The position numbers and the translations under genes were made by a program. A stretch of DNA of 64,000 nucleotides from Martinezella lusitana (GTDB lineage Bacteria; Pseudomonadota; Alphaproteobacteria; Rhizobiales; Rhizobiaceae), in assembly GCF_016901135.1 (NCBI RefSeq), contig NZ_JAFEVL010000030.1:1-64000 (forward strand). The letters are read 5' to 3'. Below the pieces are notes generated by a model, which had not been told where the DNA came from, ran no database searches, and worked only from the letters and a program-made list of their open reading frames with translations. This document shows positions 45,025-54,402 of this stretch, in pieces (the first letter of the stretch is position 1; each line of letters begins with the position of its first letter).

Positions 45025-46356
45025 ATGCCCGGTCCCTATGTAGTCCCCGTCCACGGGGATGCGGAATTGCCCAAGGAAGTCGACGTCGTCGTCATCGGCG
45101 GCGGCATCATCGGCGCCTCGACAGCGCTCGAACTTTCTGAGCGCGGTCTGCGTGTCGCGCTTTGTGAAAAGGGCGGCATCGGCCAGGAGCAGTCGAGCCG
45201 CAACTGGGGCTGGGTGCGCATTTCCAGACGTGACCCGCGCGAGGTGCCGCTGATGGCGGAAGCGCTGCGCATCTGGAGCACGCTCGACACCCGCACCGGC
45301 CGCGATACGGGCTACAGGAAGGCGGGCATCGTCTTTACCTGCGCCGACGACAAGCAATATGCGGATCATGAGCGATGGAACCGAAATCTCGAGGGCTACC
45401 AGCTGGAAAGCCGCATGGTGGGTTCAGCTGAATTCAAGAGTCTTTTTCCGGGCTCTCAATTGGACCTGAAAGGCGCGCTCTTTACGGCGGCTGACGGTCG
45501 GGCCGAACCACAACGCGCAGCGCCGGCGATCGCCGAAGCCGCGCGCGACAAAGGTGCGACGATCCTCACTGAATGTGCCGTGCGCGGCATCGAGACGGCG
45601 GGCGGTAGGATCTCCGGCGTCATCACCGAGCGCGGCCCGATCGCCTGCAAGGCCGTCGTTCTCGCCGGCGGCGCCTGGTCAAGCCTGTTTGCCGGCATGT
45701 TCGGGCTCGACCTCCCGCAATTGAAGGTGATGAACTCCGTACTGCGCACCAAGCCGCTGGAAGGCGGTCCCGAGCAGGCGATCTGGGCCAACGGCTTTGC
45801 TCTGCGCAAGCGCCAGGATGGCGGCTACACCATCGCCTCCGGTCACGAGAACATCGTTGACATCGTGCCGAAGTCTTTCCGCTATGCCGGCAAGTTCTTT
45901 CCGGCGCTTAAAAAGGAATGGCGCTCGCTGAATTTCCGCCTCTCCGGCCGCTTTCTTGACGAGGTCCGCATTCCCGACCGCTGGGCGATGGATGAGGCAA
46001 GCCCGTTCGAATATTGCCGCGTCCTCGATCCAAAGCCATCGACCCAGCTTTCGAACACGGCGCTTGCCAATCTCAAGAAAGCCTTCCCGGTTTTCGAAAA
46101 GGCCGAGATCGCCCAGCGCTGGGCCGGCTATATCGACGTCACGCCGGATGCCGTGCCGGTGATCGACGCGATCGACAGCATTCCAGGCTTCCACATCGCG
46201 ACCGGCTTTTCCGGCCACGGCTTCGGCATCGGCCCGGCGGCCGGGCGGCTGATGGCCGATATCGTCACCGGCAAGCCGCCGATCGTTGACCGCAAGAACT
46301 TCCGTTTCTCCCGCTTCCACGACGGTTCGAAGATCGAACTGATCAGTGGTTTCTGA
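45025..46356 (+). CDS. FAD-dependent oxidoreductase (D-amino-acid oxidase family)
   Basis: A 443-residue flavoprotein with the dinucleotide motif VVVIGGGIIGASTALELSERG near residue 20 and a C-terminal HIATGFSGHGFGIGPAAGRL, both typical of the DAO/glycine oxidase superfamily. It would oxidise the C-N bond of an amino acid or amine taken up by the importer downstream. It is followed 79 bases later by the binding-protein gene. Confidence 0.9.
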   Translation: MPGPYVVPVHGDAELPKEVDVVVIGGGIIGASTALELSERGLRVALCEKGGIGQEQSSRNWGWVRISRRDPREVPLMAEALRIWSTLDTRTGRDTGYRKAGIVFTCADDKQYADHERWNRNLEGYQLESRMVGSAEFKSLFPGSQLDLKGALFTAADGRAEPQRAAPAIAEAARDKGATILTECAVRGIETAGGRISGVITERGPIACKAVVLAGGAWSSLFAGMFGLDLPQLKVMNSVLRTKPLEGGPEQAIWANGFALRKRQDGGYTIASGHENIVDIVPKSFRYAGKFFPALKKEWRSLNFRLSGRFLDEVRIPDRWAMDEASPFEYCRVLDPKPSTQLSNTALANLKKAFPVFEKAEIAQRWAGYIDVTPDAVPVIDAIDSIPGFHIATGFSGHGFGIGPAAGRLMADIVTGKPPIVDRKNFRFSRFHDGSKIELISGF

Positions 46357-46435
46357 CCTGCCCGCCAATAGAAGACAGTAAAAACAACAAGAGAGAAGAA
46401 CAGCCAAAGTCCTACCAACAAAAAGGGGAATCAAC

Positions 46436-48109
46436 ATGTCCGACGCAAACGACACTATCCTCCTGAAACCCACCCGCCGCCAGGCGCTGACCATGATGGC
46501 GCTCGGCGCTTCCGGGCTGATCATGCCCAATATTCTCGGCCGCGGTGAAGCTTTCGCGGCACCGCCCGCCAAGCCGACCGGCCAGCTCATCATCGGCTTT
46601 TCGCAGGAGCCGACCGTCTTCAATCCGCACCTGATACACATCGAAGTCGATGAGGGTATCCATTTCAGCGTCTTCGATCCGCTCTTCAACGTCACCCCGG
46701 AGGGCAAGTTCACTCCCGCACTTGCAACCGAAGTCCCGACCGTCGAAAACGGCGGCATCTCGGCCGACGGCCTTAAGTGGAAGATCAAGCTGCGCGACGG
46801 CGTGAAATGGCATGACGGCACGCCGTTCACCGCCGAAGACGTCAAGTTCACCCTCGAACTCATGGTCGATCCGGATTTCCGCAGTTGGCGCAAGACCGGT
46901 CACGAACTGGTGCGCGATCTCACCGTCGTCTCGCCGACGGAAATCACCTGGCGGATGGAAAAGCCGTTCGCGCCCTACCCGTCGATCCTTGCCGCCACAT
47001 TCATCGTGCCGAAACATGTCCTCGGCGCGGAGAAGGACAAGAACAGCGCGCCCTTCAACAACGCGCCCATCGGCACCGGCCCGTTCAAGTGGGTCGAACG
47101 CATCGCCGGCGATCACATCACGCTTGCGGCCAATACCGACTATTTCGGGGACGGCCCCTACCTCGAGACCCTGGTCTACAAATATATTCCCGACCTGACG
47201 GTGCTCTATACCCAGTTCAAGACAGGCGACATCGACGTCGTCGGCCTGCAATGGATCACGCCGGATCACTATGACGAGGCCAAGGGGCTGGATGGCAAGG
47301 CCGTCGCCGTCGTTCCAGCCGCCACCGTCGAATCCGTCGGCTTCAACATGGAGCGGCCGCAGTTCAAGGACCCGGCGGTACGCGAGGCGCTCTATTACGC
47401 GATCGACAAGCAGACGATCATCGACGCGCTCTATTACGGCTTGCCGACACCGACCGAGAGCTACATGCCGCAGCAGTCCTTCTACTACAATCCGGACCTG
47501 CCGAAGCAGGAATTCAGCACCGACAAGGCCAAGAAGATCCTCGATGACGCCGGCTGGAAGCCCGGCGCCGATGGCATCCGCGCGAAGGACGGCGTCAGGC
47601 TTGCCTTCACCAACTCCACCACCGCCGGCAATCATATCCGTGAGCAAGTGCAGCAGTTCATGCAGCAGACCTTCAAGGATATCGGCGTGGAGCTCACCAT
47701 CTCCAACCTGCCGCCGGCGGTCATGTGGGGCGATTATTGGACAATGTCGAAGTTCGATTCCGTCGTCGTCGGCATCAATTTCCAGACCGGTTCCGATCCC
47801 GACACCTCGGATTATTTCCGCTCCACCGCGATCACCGCCAAGGGAGGAGCCGGTCAGAACTCCTGGCAATATGCCAATCCGGAAGTCGACAAACTCCTGG
47901 CTGAAGGCGGCCAGATCTTCGTGCCGGAGGAGCGCAAGAAGGTCTACCAGAAGATCCAGGAGATCATGCGCCACGACCTGCCTTTCCTGCCGCTGTTCCA
48001 ATATGCGACCGTACGCGGGCACAAGGTAGGGGTTGAAAACGTCATCCCCAACGTCAACGTGCGCATCGACACATGGAACGTCGGCACCTGGTACTGGGCC
48101 AAGGCCTAA
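46436..48109 (+). CDS. ABC substrate-binding protein, dipeptide/oligopeptide type (SBP_bac_5)
   Basis: A 557-residue periplasmic protein. The N-terminus has a twin-arginine motif (TRRQALTMMALGASGLIM), which suggests Tat export. The mature part has FSQEPTVFNPH, DGVKWHDGTPFTAEDVKFTL, and AVREALYYAIDKQTIIDALY, hallmarks of family 5 binding proteins. It is the receptor for the permeases at 48191 and 49152. Relatives bind peptides, but also opines, amino acids and amines. Confidence 0.93.
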   Translation: MSDANDTILLKPTRRQALTMMALGASGLIMPNILGRGEAFAAPPAKPTGQLIIGFSQEPTVFNPHLIHIEVDEGIHFSVFDPLFNVTPEGKFTPALATEVPTVENGGISADGLKWKIKLRDGVKWHDGTPFTAEDVKFTLELMVDPDFRSWRKTGHELVRDLTVVSPTEITWRMEKPFAPYPSILAATFIVPKHVLGAEKDKNSAPFNNAPIGTGPFKWVERIAGDHITLAANTDYFGDGPYLETLVYKYIPDLTVLYTQFKTGDIDVVGLQWITPDHYDEAKGLDGKAVAVVPAATVESVGFNMERPQFKDPAVREALYYAIDKQTIIDALYYGLPTPTESYMPQQSFYYNPDLPKQEFSTDKAKKILDDAGWKPGADGIRAKDGVRLAFTNSTTAGNHIREQVQQFMQQTFKDIGVELTISNLPPAVMWGDYWTMSKFDSVVVGINFQTGSDPDTSDYFRSTAITAKGGAGQNSWQYANPEVDKLLAEGGQIFVPEERKKVYQKIQEIMRHDLPFLPLFQYATVRGHKVGVENVIPNVNVRIDTWNVGTWYWAKA

Positions 48110-48190
48110 TCGTCCCGTTCCAGCCCTTCGATCCGTTGGGGGTCGGAGGGCTGGCCGCTTCCCATCTCGTCACCATCGGAGACGAATGCC

Positions 48191-49141
48191 ATGCTTCGCT
48201 ATCTCCTCAGTCGCCTGTGGCAGAGCCTGATACTGCTGCTGCTCGTATCGATGATCGGCTTTGCCGTTCTCACCCTCGCACCCGGCGGCCCGCTGTCGCA
48301 ATATACGCTGACGCCGGGCATGACCAAGGAGGCGCTCGACCGGATCGCCGCGCAGATGGGTCTCGACCGGCCGCTGCCCATCCAGTATCTCGACTGGCTG
48401 AGGCACATGCTGATGGGCGACTGGGGCCACTCCTATCGCGACAACCAGCCGGTGCTGTCGATCATTCTCGGCCACCTCTTCGCGACGCTGCTGCTGATGG
48501 GCACCTCGATGGCGATCTCGATTGTGCTCGGCACCTGGATCGGCATCAAGGGTGCTACCAAGCGCTATTCGATCTTCGACTACAGCGCCACCATCGGCGC
48601 CATGGTGGCGCTGTCGATCCCGACCTTCTGGTTCGGCCTTGTCGCCATCTATGTTTTCTCGCTGAAACTGAAATGGCTGCCGGCAGGCAACATGTACACG
48701 GTCGGCAACGGCTCGTTCAGTGATTATGCGATCCATCTGATCATGCCGAGCCTCGTGCTTGCCCTCGTCAACATCGCTGTGTGGAGCCGCTACATGCGGA
48801 CCGCCACGCTCGATGTCATCAACCAGGATTTCGTCCGCACCGCCAACGCCAAGGGCCTGTCGCCACGACGCGTGTTGTTGCGGCATGTCGTCGGCAATTC
48901 TCTGCTGCCGATGATCACGCTTGCCGGCGTGCAATTGCCGACGATCCTCGGGGGCGCGCTGGTGGCCGAAACCGTCTTCACCTGGCCGGGAATGGGGCGG
49001 CTCTTTCTCGATAGTCTCGGCTACAGCGATTATCCCGTTGTCATGGGCCTCCTGATGTTCTCGGCAGTCTTCGCGCTGATCGGCAATCTGCTCGCGGATC
49101 TGCTGGTCGCCTTCGTCGATCCGCGCGTCCGGCTCGGTTAG
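48191..49141 (+). CDS. ABC transporter permease, DppB type
   Basis: A 316-residue inner-membrane permease. It has the family N-terminal helix (LWQSLILLLLVSMIGFAVL), GLDRPLPIQYLDWL, and the conserved loop VRTANAKGLSPRRVLLRHVV. The C-terminus has ETVFTWPGMGRL, typical of DppB. It pairs with the permease 10 bases downstream. Confidence 0.93.
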   Translation: MLRYLLSRLWQSLILLLLVSMIGFAVLTLAPGGPLSQYTLTPGMTKEALDRIAAQMGLDRPLPIQYLDWLRHMLMGDWGHSYRDNQPVLSIILGHLFATLLLMGTSMAISIVLGTWIGIKGATKRYSIFDYSATIGAMVALSIPTFWFGLVAIYVFSLKLKWLPAGNMYTVGNGSFSDYAIHLIMPSLVLALVNIAVWSRYMRTATLDVINQDFVRTANAKGLSPRRVLLRHVVGNSLLPMITLAGVQLPTILGGALVAETVFTWPGMGRLFLDSLGYSDYPVVMGLLMFSAVFALIGNLLADLLVAFVDPRVRLG

Positions 49142-49151
49142 GAGAAACGCC

Positions 49152-50051
49152 ATGTCTTCCTCTTCCCCCACCAGCCTCTCCCCGCCCGTATTAGCGCATA
49201 CGCACTGGTGGCAGAACCGCACGCTGCGCCGTTTCGCTCGCCACAGGCTCGCCCTCCTCGGCGTCGCCATGATCACGCTCATCATCCTTACCTGCCTGAT
49301 CGGGCCGTCGCTACTTCCCTATGACGAGCTTTTCATCGATTTGCGCCACCGCTTCGCGCCGCCCTTTACGGCCGGCTACCATATTTTCGGGACCGATCCG
49401 CTCGGGCGCGACGTTGCCGTGCGCCTTTTCATGGCGGGCCGCATCTCGCTTCTGGTCGGCTTTTTCGCCATGGTGCTCAGCACCTTGATCGGTACCACGA
49501 TCGGTGTCGTCGCCGGCTATTATGGCGGCCGCCTCGGCATGTTTCTGATGCGCTTCGTCGATGCTTTCCTGTCCTTCCCCAGCATCTTCCTGCTGCTGGC
49601 ACTCGCGGCCTTCATCAAGCCGAGCCCCTTCATGATCACCGTCATCATCGCGGTGACGAGTTGGATGGAGGTCGCGCGCATCGTTGAAGCAGAGGTGCGA
49701 TCACTGCGCGAACGCGACTTTGTGCTGGCGGCCCGCATGCTCGGCCTTTCCAACGGCTGGATCATGTTTCGCGAGCTGCTGCCGAATGCGATAGGCCCGA
49801 TCATCGTTGCGGCAACCCTGACGGTGGCACGCGCCATTCTGCTCGAGGCCTATGTCAGCTTCCTCGGCTACGGCATCCAGCCGCCCTTGCCAAGCTGGGG
49901 TAACATGCTGAACGGTGCCCAGCAATATCTGGCCAGTGCCCCGTGGCTGGCGATCGTTCCCGGCGTTGCCATCACCCTTGCCGTCACCAGCTTCAATTTT
50001 ATCGGCGACGGCTTGCGCGATGCGCTCGATGCCCGCAGCGACCTGAGTTGA
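49152..50051 (+). CDS. ABC transporter permease, DppC type
   Basis: A 299-residue permease: N-terminal FARHRLALLGVAMITLIIL, HIFGTDPLGRDVAVRLFM, the loop FVLAARMLGLSNGWIMFREL, and YVSFLGYGIQPPLPSWGNML. All are standard for DppC. It completes the importer with the fused ATPase at 41891 and the binding protein at 46436. Confidence 0.93.
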   Translation: MSSSSPTSLSPPVLAHTHWWQNRTLRRFARHRLALLGVAMITLIILTCLIGPSLLPYDELFIDLRHRFAPPFTAGYHIFGTDPLGRDVAVRLFMAGRISLLVGFFAMVLSTLIGTTIGVVAGYYGGRLGMFLMRFVDAFLSFPSIFLLLALAAFIKPSPFMITVIIAVTSWMEVARIVEAEVRSLRERDFVLAARMLGLSNGWIMFRELLPNAIGPIIVAATLTVARAILLEAYVSFLGYGIQPPLPSWGNMLNGAQQYLASAPWLAIVPGVAITLAVTSFNFIGDGLRDALDARSDLS

Positions 50052-50061
50052 GAAAACCACC

Positions 50062-51384
50062 ATGACCAAGTTTTCGCCGTTTAAGACGACATTGTGGTAC
50101 GCGACGGCACCGCCGGCTCCCGAAACGACAGAGTTGGAAGGCACAACCAAGGCAGACGTCTGCATCGTCGGCGGTGGCTACACCGGACTGACGACGGCGC
50201 TTGAGCTTGCCAGCGGCGGCATCAGCGTCGTGCTTCTCGAAAGGGAAGAAGTCGGTTTCGGCGGCTCTGGCCGCAATGCCGGGCATTGCACGCCGACCTT
50301 CACCCACTACAGCCTGCCCGAATTGCGCTCGATGCTGGGCGAGCCCTGGGCCGAGCGGCTGATCGCCCGGCAGACCCGCGCCAATGACCGCGTTTCCAGC
50401 ATGATCCAGCGCTATCAGATCCAATGCGAATGGCAGCAGAACGGCTATGTCATGGGCGCCCCCTACCCCGGCGCGATGAAGACGATCGAGGAGAAGGTGC
50501 GGACCTATAATGCTGTCGGCGCCCGGACGCGGGCGCTCGACAAGGACGAGGTGGCGGCTATCACCGGCAGTCCGCGCTTTCATGGCGGCTGGCTGCATGA
50601 GGAGGCGGGGCATCTGAACCCGCTCGGCTATTCCCGAGGTCTCGCGCGGGCGGTGATCCAGGAAGGCGGCACCATCCACACCAACTCGCCGGTGGCCGGA
50701 TGCGAGCGCCAGGCCGACGGATGGGCGATCAGCACGGCCAAGGGCAAGGTCATCGCCGACAAGGTGATCTTCGCGACAGGCGCCTACACCGTGGGCGGCT
50801 GGCCGAAACTTGACCAGACATTCAAAATCCAGAAAGTCTTCGTCGCCGCTACCCAGCCGCTTTCCGATGACGAGCGCCAATCGATCCTGCCGCGAAACAC
50901 CACCATCCACGATGGCCGCGGCGATATCTATGTCTACAAATACAATGCCGAAGGACGGATCGTCGCCTCCATGTTTCCAATGGGTCGGCGTGGCCGCGAC
51001 ATGGAATATACGCGGCAAGTCATGAGCGATCGGCTGAAGTGGCTGCATCCGCAGATCAAACAGGAGATCCGCTGGGAATACTTCTGGTTCGGCGAGCTGG
51101 ACATGCAATATCGCACGGTCCCGCGCCTCTATGACCTGGCACCCGGCGTTGTGGCGCTGACCGGTCTTTCCGGCCGCGGTGTGCCGACGGGCAGCATGCT
51201 TGGCGGCATTCTTTCGGAATGGGCCAGGGGCGTGCCGGAGAAGGATCTTTCGCTCAAGCTCGAGCCGCTGACGTCAGCGCCTTTCTACATGAACTATGGA
51301 CCTAAGCTCACCCTGCGCTATCATCGCGTTTCGGACTGGATCAAGACGAAACTCGCCGGTGCTCCCTTGCCGCCGCACGCTTGA
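50062..51384 (+). CDS. FAD-dependent oxidoreductase (gamma-glutamylputrescine oxidase-like)
   Basis: A 440-residue DAO-family flavoprotein with VCIVGGGYTGLTTALELASG, FGGSGRNAGHCTPTF and the C-terminal LTGLSGRGVPTGSMLGGIL. The layout resembles PuuB/OrdL-type amine oxidases. It is 10 bases after the DppC-type permease, so transport and oxidation are linked. A second flavin oxidase (45025) lies in the same cluster; the two may act on different steps or stereoisomers. Confidence 0.9.
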   Translation: MTKFSPFKTTLWYATAPPAPETTELEGTTKADVCIVGGGYTGLTTALELASGGISVVLLEREEVGFGGSGRNAGHCTPTFTHYSLPELRSMLGEPWAERLIARQTRANDRVSSMIQRYQIQCEWQQNGYVMGAPYPGAMKTIEEKVRTYNAVGARTRALDKDEVAAITGSPRFHGGWLHEEAGHLNPLGYSRGLARAVIQEGGTIHTNSPVAGCERQADGWAISTAKGKVIADKVIFATGAYTVGGWPKLDQTFKIQKVFVAATQPLSDDERQSILPRNTTIHDGRGDIYVYKYNAEGRIVASMFPMGRRGRDMEYTRQVMSDRLKWLHPQIKQEIRWEYFWFGELDMQYRTVPRLYDLAPGVVALTGLSGRGVPTGSMLGGILSEWARGVPEKDLSLKLEPLTSAPFYMNYGPKLTLRYHRVSDWIKTKLAGAPLPPHA

Positions 51385-51660
51385 TGGTAGCGTCGCCTTA
51401 AGCTTTGCGGCGGAGCATGCTGGCATGACCAGGCATCGTTCGACCGATGTTGCACTTCATCCTTGAACCCACCTCAGGCTCTCTCAAACGCAATAACGAC
51501 TGGCCGTTCTCCAGCAACGCGTAACAGCAGCTTTCGATTTTGACGGTGCATGCTCGGAATGTTGTTTCAAATATTCGGCAGGCATCATCCGCATTGCGAA
51601 CTGCTCGAAAGCTCTGCGCTAAGCCCTTCATGACTGTCGACAGACGCATCAAGATGAGTG

Positions 51661-51813
51661 TCAGACCTTTTCTTCCGGGTATTCGAACTTGGTAGTAACG
51701 CTGCCGTCCTTGTTAATCATCAACGTAACGGCTTGCCAATCGCCGCCCGGAACCCAAAGCGTGAATCGATTTACACAGAAGAGTGCCCCATCCCGGTGTT
51801 TGCTGTTTGATCA
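51661..51813 (-). pseudogene. Remnant of a further immunity-like gene
   Basis: The minus strand from about 51813 to the stop at 51661 encodes a coding-like tail: DGALFCVNRFTLWVPGGDW, then QAVTLMINKDGSVTTKFEYPEEKV. An in-frame stop lies just upstream and there is no start. The W...V-T-L-x-I-N-x-D-G-S-V...F-E-Y pattern recalls YezG/DUF600-type immunity proteins. Its place behind the barstar-like gene fits an eroded immunity cassette of the CDI locus. The remaining sequence of the gap 51385-51833 shows nothing I recognise. Confidence 0.4.
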
Positions 51814-51833
51814 ACGTGATGAAGAATATAAAT

Positions 51834-52265
51834 TTAATGGCGTCGTTTGGTACGATTAGCAACTCTATTTTGCCACTCTGCTTGAGTGAGAACCTTTCCG
51901 GAGTTTTCGACTTTTTTTCTGATCCCACCATCTGGATCGTGTCTGATATAAACATCAAAGACACCATCTTCGTTTTTCCAAATTTCGATTTGCCGACGCA
52001 AGCACTGATACAGCACCCTATTTGTACGAGTGGGCGTCGAGAGGTTCACGACGAAATCTACAAGTATCTTCTTCTTGTTGAGTTTCGTCCGCCAGAGAAA
52101 AATACTGTCCTGCAAGGCATCGAGGCTCCAACCAAAATAGTCAGGCAGAACTCCTTGGTCAAAAAATAGCTGAAATAGCTCTTCATCGCGCTCCACGATT
52201 CTATCGATTCTCACGATGAGATCATATTTCTCCGCGGGATCGGGCGACTGATTATAATATATCAT
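51834..52265 (-). CDS. Barstar-like immunity protein
   Basis: A 143-residue cytosolic protein. Its centre, LFFDQGVLPDYFGWSLDALQ followed by DSIFLW, matches the barstar signature (LPEYYGENLDALWDCL), including the two Asp residues that in barstar contact the barnase active site. The N- and C-terminal parts, about 30 and 60 residues, are extra compared with the 90-residue barstar. I prefer the ATG at 52265, ten bases after AAAGG; a GTG at 52271 would overlap the toxin stop. It directly follows the barnase-like toxin end, as expected for its immunity protein. Confidence 0.75.
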   Translation of the reverse strand: MIYYNQSPDPAEKYDLIVRIDRIVERDEELFQLFFDQGVLPDYFGWSLDALQDSIFLWRTKLNKKKILVDFVVNLSTPTRTNRVLYQCLRRQIEIWKNEDGVFDVYIRHDPDGGIRKKVENSGKVLTQAEWQNRVANRTKRRH

Positions 52266-52267
52266 CT

Positions 52268-54323
52268 TCACTTTACCTTTATAAAGCTTTCGTAATGGTT
52301 CGGAGTGAACCGAATACTTCCATCAGATGAGTATAAAAGCCTTGCAGGTGAACTCTCGATACCGGGGATATTTACAACGTATGTAGTGTAGTTGTTGGAT
52401 GATCCCCTTGATCCTGGGAGAAGTCCACTATTGTTCAAGTATTCGTGGGCGCCGTTTGAGCCAGCATTTTGGCTAATTTCATTCATTGTCGGCCTAAGAT
52501 CGAGTGCGCCGTCATAAACTGTTTCGCCGAAGCTGGTAAGTTGGATTCGATTGTAAACCTTGCTTGAGCCGTTGTTGGGGACGACTAAAACAGAATCGCC
52601 AAGAATCTGGCAATTAGTATTGTGCATCCAGACCGGCTTGGCGTTATCATTCGCGGGCTGTTTGACGAAGTACGTGTGGTAGTCAGCAACGGTGAGATTA
52701 TAGGCATCGAGCGACTTGGCTTCGATGCGCATAGAAACGACGGTAGACCAAGAGCCGTCGTCATCCAGCATTCTGTCGCCAGGTTTCAGATCCTTAATGG
52801 CAATCCAAACACCGTCGCGGATTGGCCCAGAATAGAACCGTCCATCGATCGCAATTTGCGCGGCCTTGGAGGCGCCCTGCGGCAAAACAGCGAAGACGCG
52901 ATGCAACGTGGTGGTGGTGATCGTCTGCTCTACGTGGCCGCCTTCGGATTGCAGCGTTAAATAGACCGTCTCAGAATGTTTATCCAGGAAACGCTTTAGG
53001 ACTAGCTTATAGCCTTCATTGCCTTGTTCATCGCGCGACCAAACCAATGTCCTCCCTGGGCGCACCTCGCTGATGGCCGTAAATCCGTCTACGGTTTTGA
53101 CCAGCGTGGAGCCATCGAATGAGCAACCACCTTCGGCGGGAGAGGCTTCCGCACTACCGGGAGCATGGTTGGATGTCCCGCCTTTGCCAGACGTTCCATT
53201 CGCGCCGACCGTTATGACGCCGTAAAGGATTCCAAGGCGAAGCGCTGTGGCATAGTCACTCTTCGACGCCGTAAGGAGCGCCTTTGCTTCGTCATTTCTT
53301 CAAATTAGCTGCAATACGATCGGCATCGGCGATTTGGCCGAGATCGCTGTCGTCGGCATATTCGTAAGCTTGCAAAAACGCCCACTGCCTTTGCAATACT
53401 CCGATTGGCGAAAGATACTCGCCATCGCCTGTCAGAGCGGCGTCCACATATTTTGCCGCTGCAATGCGCAGATCCGTTCTGGCTTTGACGCATTCGCTCG
53501 ATGAATTTCCAACACAACCGTGCAGTTGGTCGTCACGTGCCTGAGAGAGATCGAGAAGCTCATATTGGCGAGTGCAATCCTTATCGCTGCCACCTCGGCA
53601 GGCCAATTCGGCGCGTTCCAGCTCCTTACTTTCCTCATGTGTCAGGTAGTTGTAGTTGACATTATCGAGCGCGGCTGCCGCGCCTGTGCCTCCGCCGGCG
53701 GCCGCGCCGACGGCTGCCGCCACCAATGTGTGATAGCGCTCTTCTGGGCATCCGTGAGGTTGGGATCGGCCTGCAGGACCTGCTGAAGCACGCCATTGGC
53801 GATTTCGCTCGCAGCACCGCCGAGAGCGCCGGCACCCACATTGCTGCCGGCCAGCTGTGAGACGATCGCGCCGACGGCAGCATGCAAGGCGACCTTCTCA
53901 GGAGATCCTTCGGCAAAGCCAAGTTGCGTCGAAAGCTCGCCGACGCCCATGTTCAGAAGCACCGACAATGCCGCTGCGCTTTGCTGCTGGGCTTTCAGCT
54001 TGTCGATGTTAAAGGGATCGACCGTATTGCTCGCCTTGGAGGCATCGGTATTGAGGCCTGAAAGATCCTGGCTCTGGCCTGTGAGGTTCCAGTTGCCGGG
54101 CGTGATCGTTGCCAGCGTCGCGCCGCTATCGCTCTGTTTGGCCGGTTGGCCGACGACGGGGAGCGGAATGCCTGCGCCAATCAGGCTGAAGCCATAGCTG
54201 GTCGAGGACGCCGACATCGAATTTTCGATGTTGGAATAGAGGATCTGGTTGGCGGTCAGATCGTTGTTTTTGGGGTCGGCGGTCGAGGCGATGATGCCGC
54301 CGTTGAGGTCGATGGTACCATTT
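52268..54323 (-). pseudogene. Orphan CdiA C-terminal cassette: pretoxin region, HINT domain, barnase-like toxin; frameshifted
   Basis: This segment begins without its own start, in sequence parallel to the main CdiA (NQILYSNIENSMSASSTSYG...DPFNIDKLKAQQQSAAALS) and continues through a pretoxin region (LDNVNYNYLTHEE). Then comes a HINT autoprocessing-type domain (GGCSFDGSTLVKTVDG, with Cys codon 53123-53125, to YNLTVADYHTYFVKQPAND and VWMHN). The end resembles barnase: EYLNNSGLLPGS, ARLLYSSDGSIRFTPNHYES, with the catalytic-type His at 52295-52297. The position of barnase Glu73 appears to be Thr (52382-52384). The frame changes at about 53727 (probably one base lost) and changes back at about 53292, with in-frame stops, so no full-length product is possible. 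Confidence 0.75.
53610..54323 (-). repeat. Diverged direct copy of the cdiA pretoxin-coding segment (orphan copy)
   Basis: The encoded stretch from DGTI...ADPKNNDLTANQILYSNIE down to NVNYNYLTHEE parallels main-gene sequence at about 55890-56600 (for example ATITPGNWNLTNQSQDLSAL there against ATITPGNWNLTGQSQDLSGL here). Similarity stops abruptly at about 54323 on the upstream side, marking the cassette border. Confidence 0.75.
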
Positions 54324-54402
54324 TAACCAGCGTGCCTTCGCACTCCAGGCCAAACCGTTAAACGGCTGACAACGTGACATCGCCCTTCCGGTTGTTACTT
54401 TG

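Noticed and set aside
46412..48022. Long open frame of 536 codons on the minus strand opposite the ABC binding-protein gene
   Set aside because: It is the mirror of a GC-rich real gene; the plus-strand frame has clear family motifs and a Tat signal, while this one has none.
48170..49285. 371-codon minus-strand frame opposite the DppB-type gene
   Set aside because: No motifs, and the opposite strand encodes a clear permease.
51398..51652. Minus-strand frame of 84 codons behind the oxidase gene
   Set aside because: No recognisable family, no ribosome site and no link to the neighbouring cassette; could be an IS remnant but cannot be supported.
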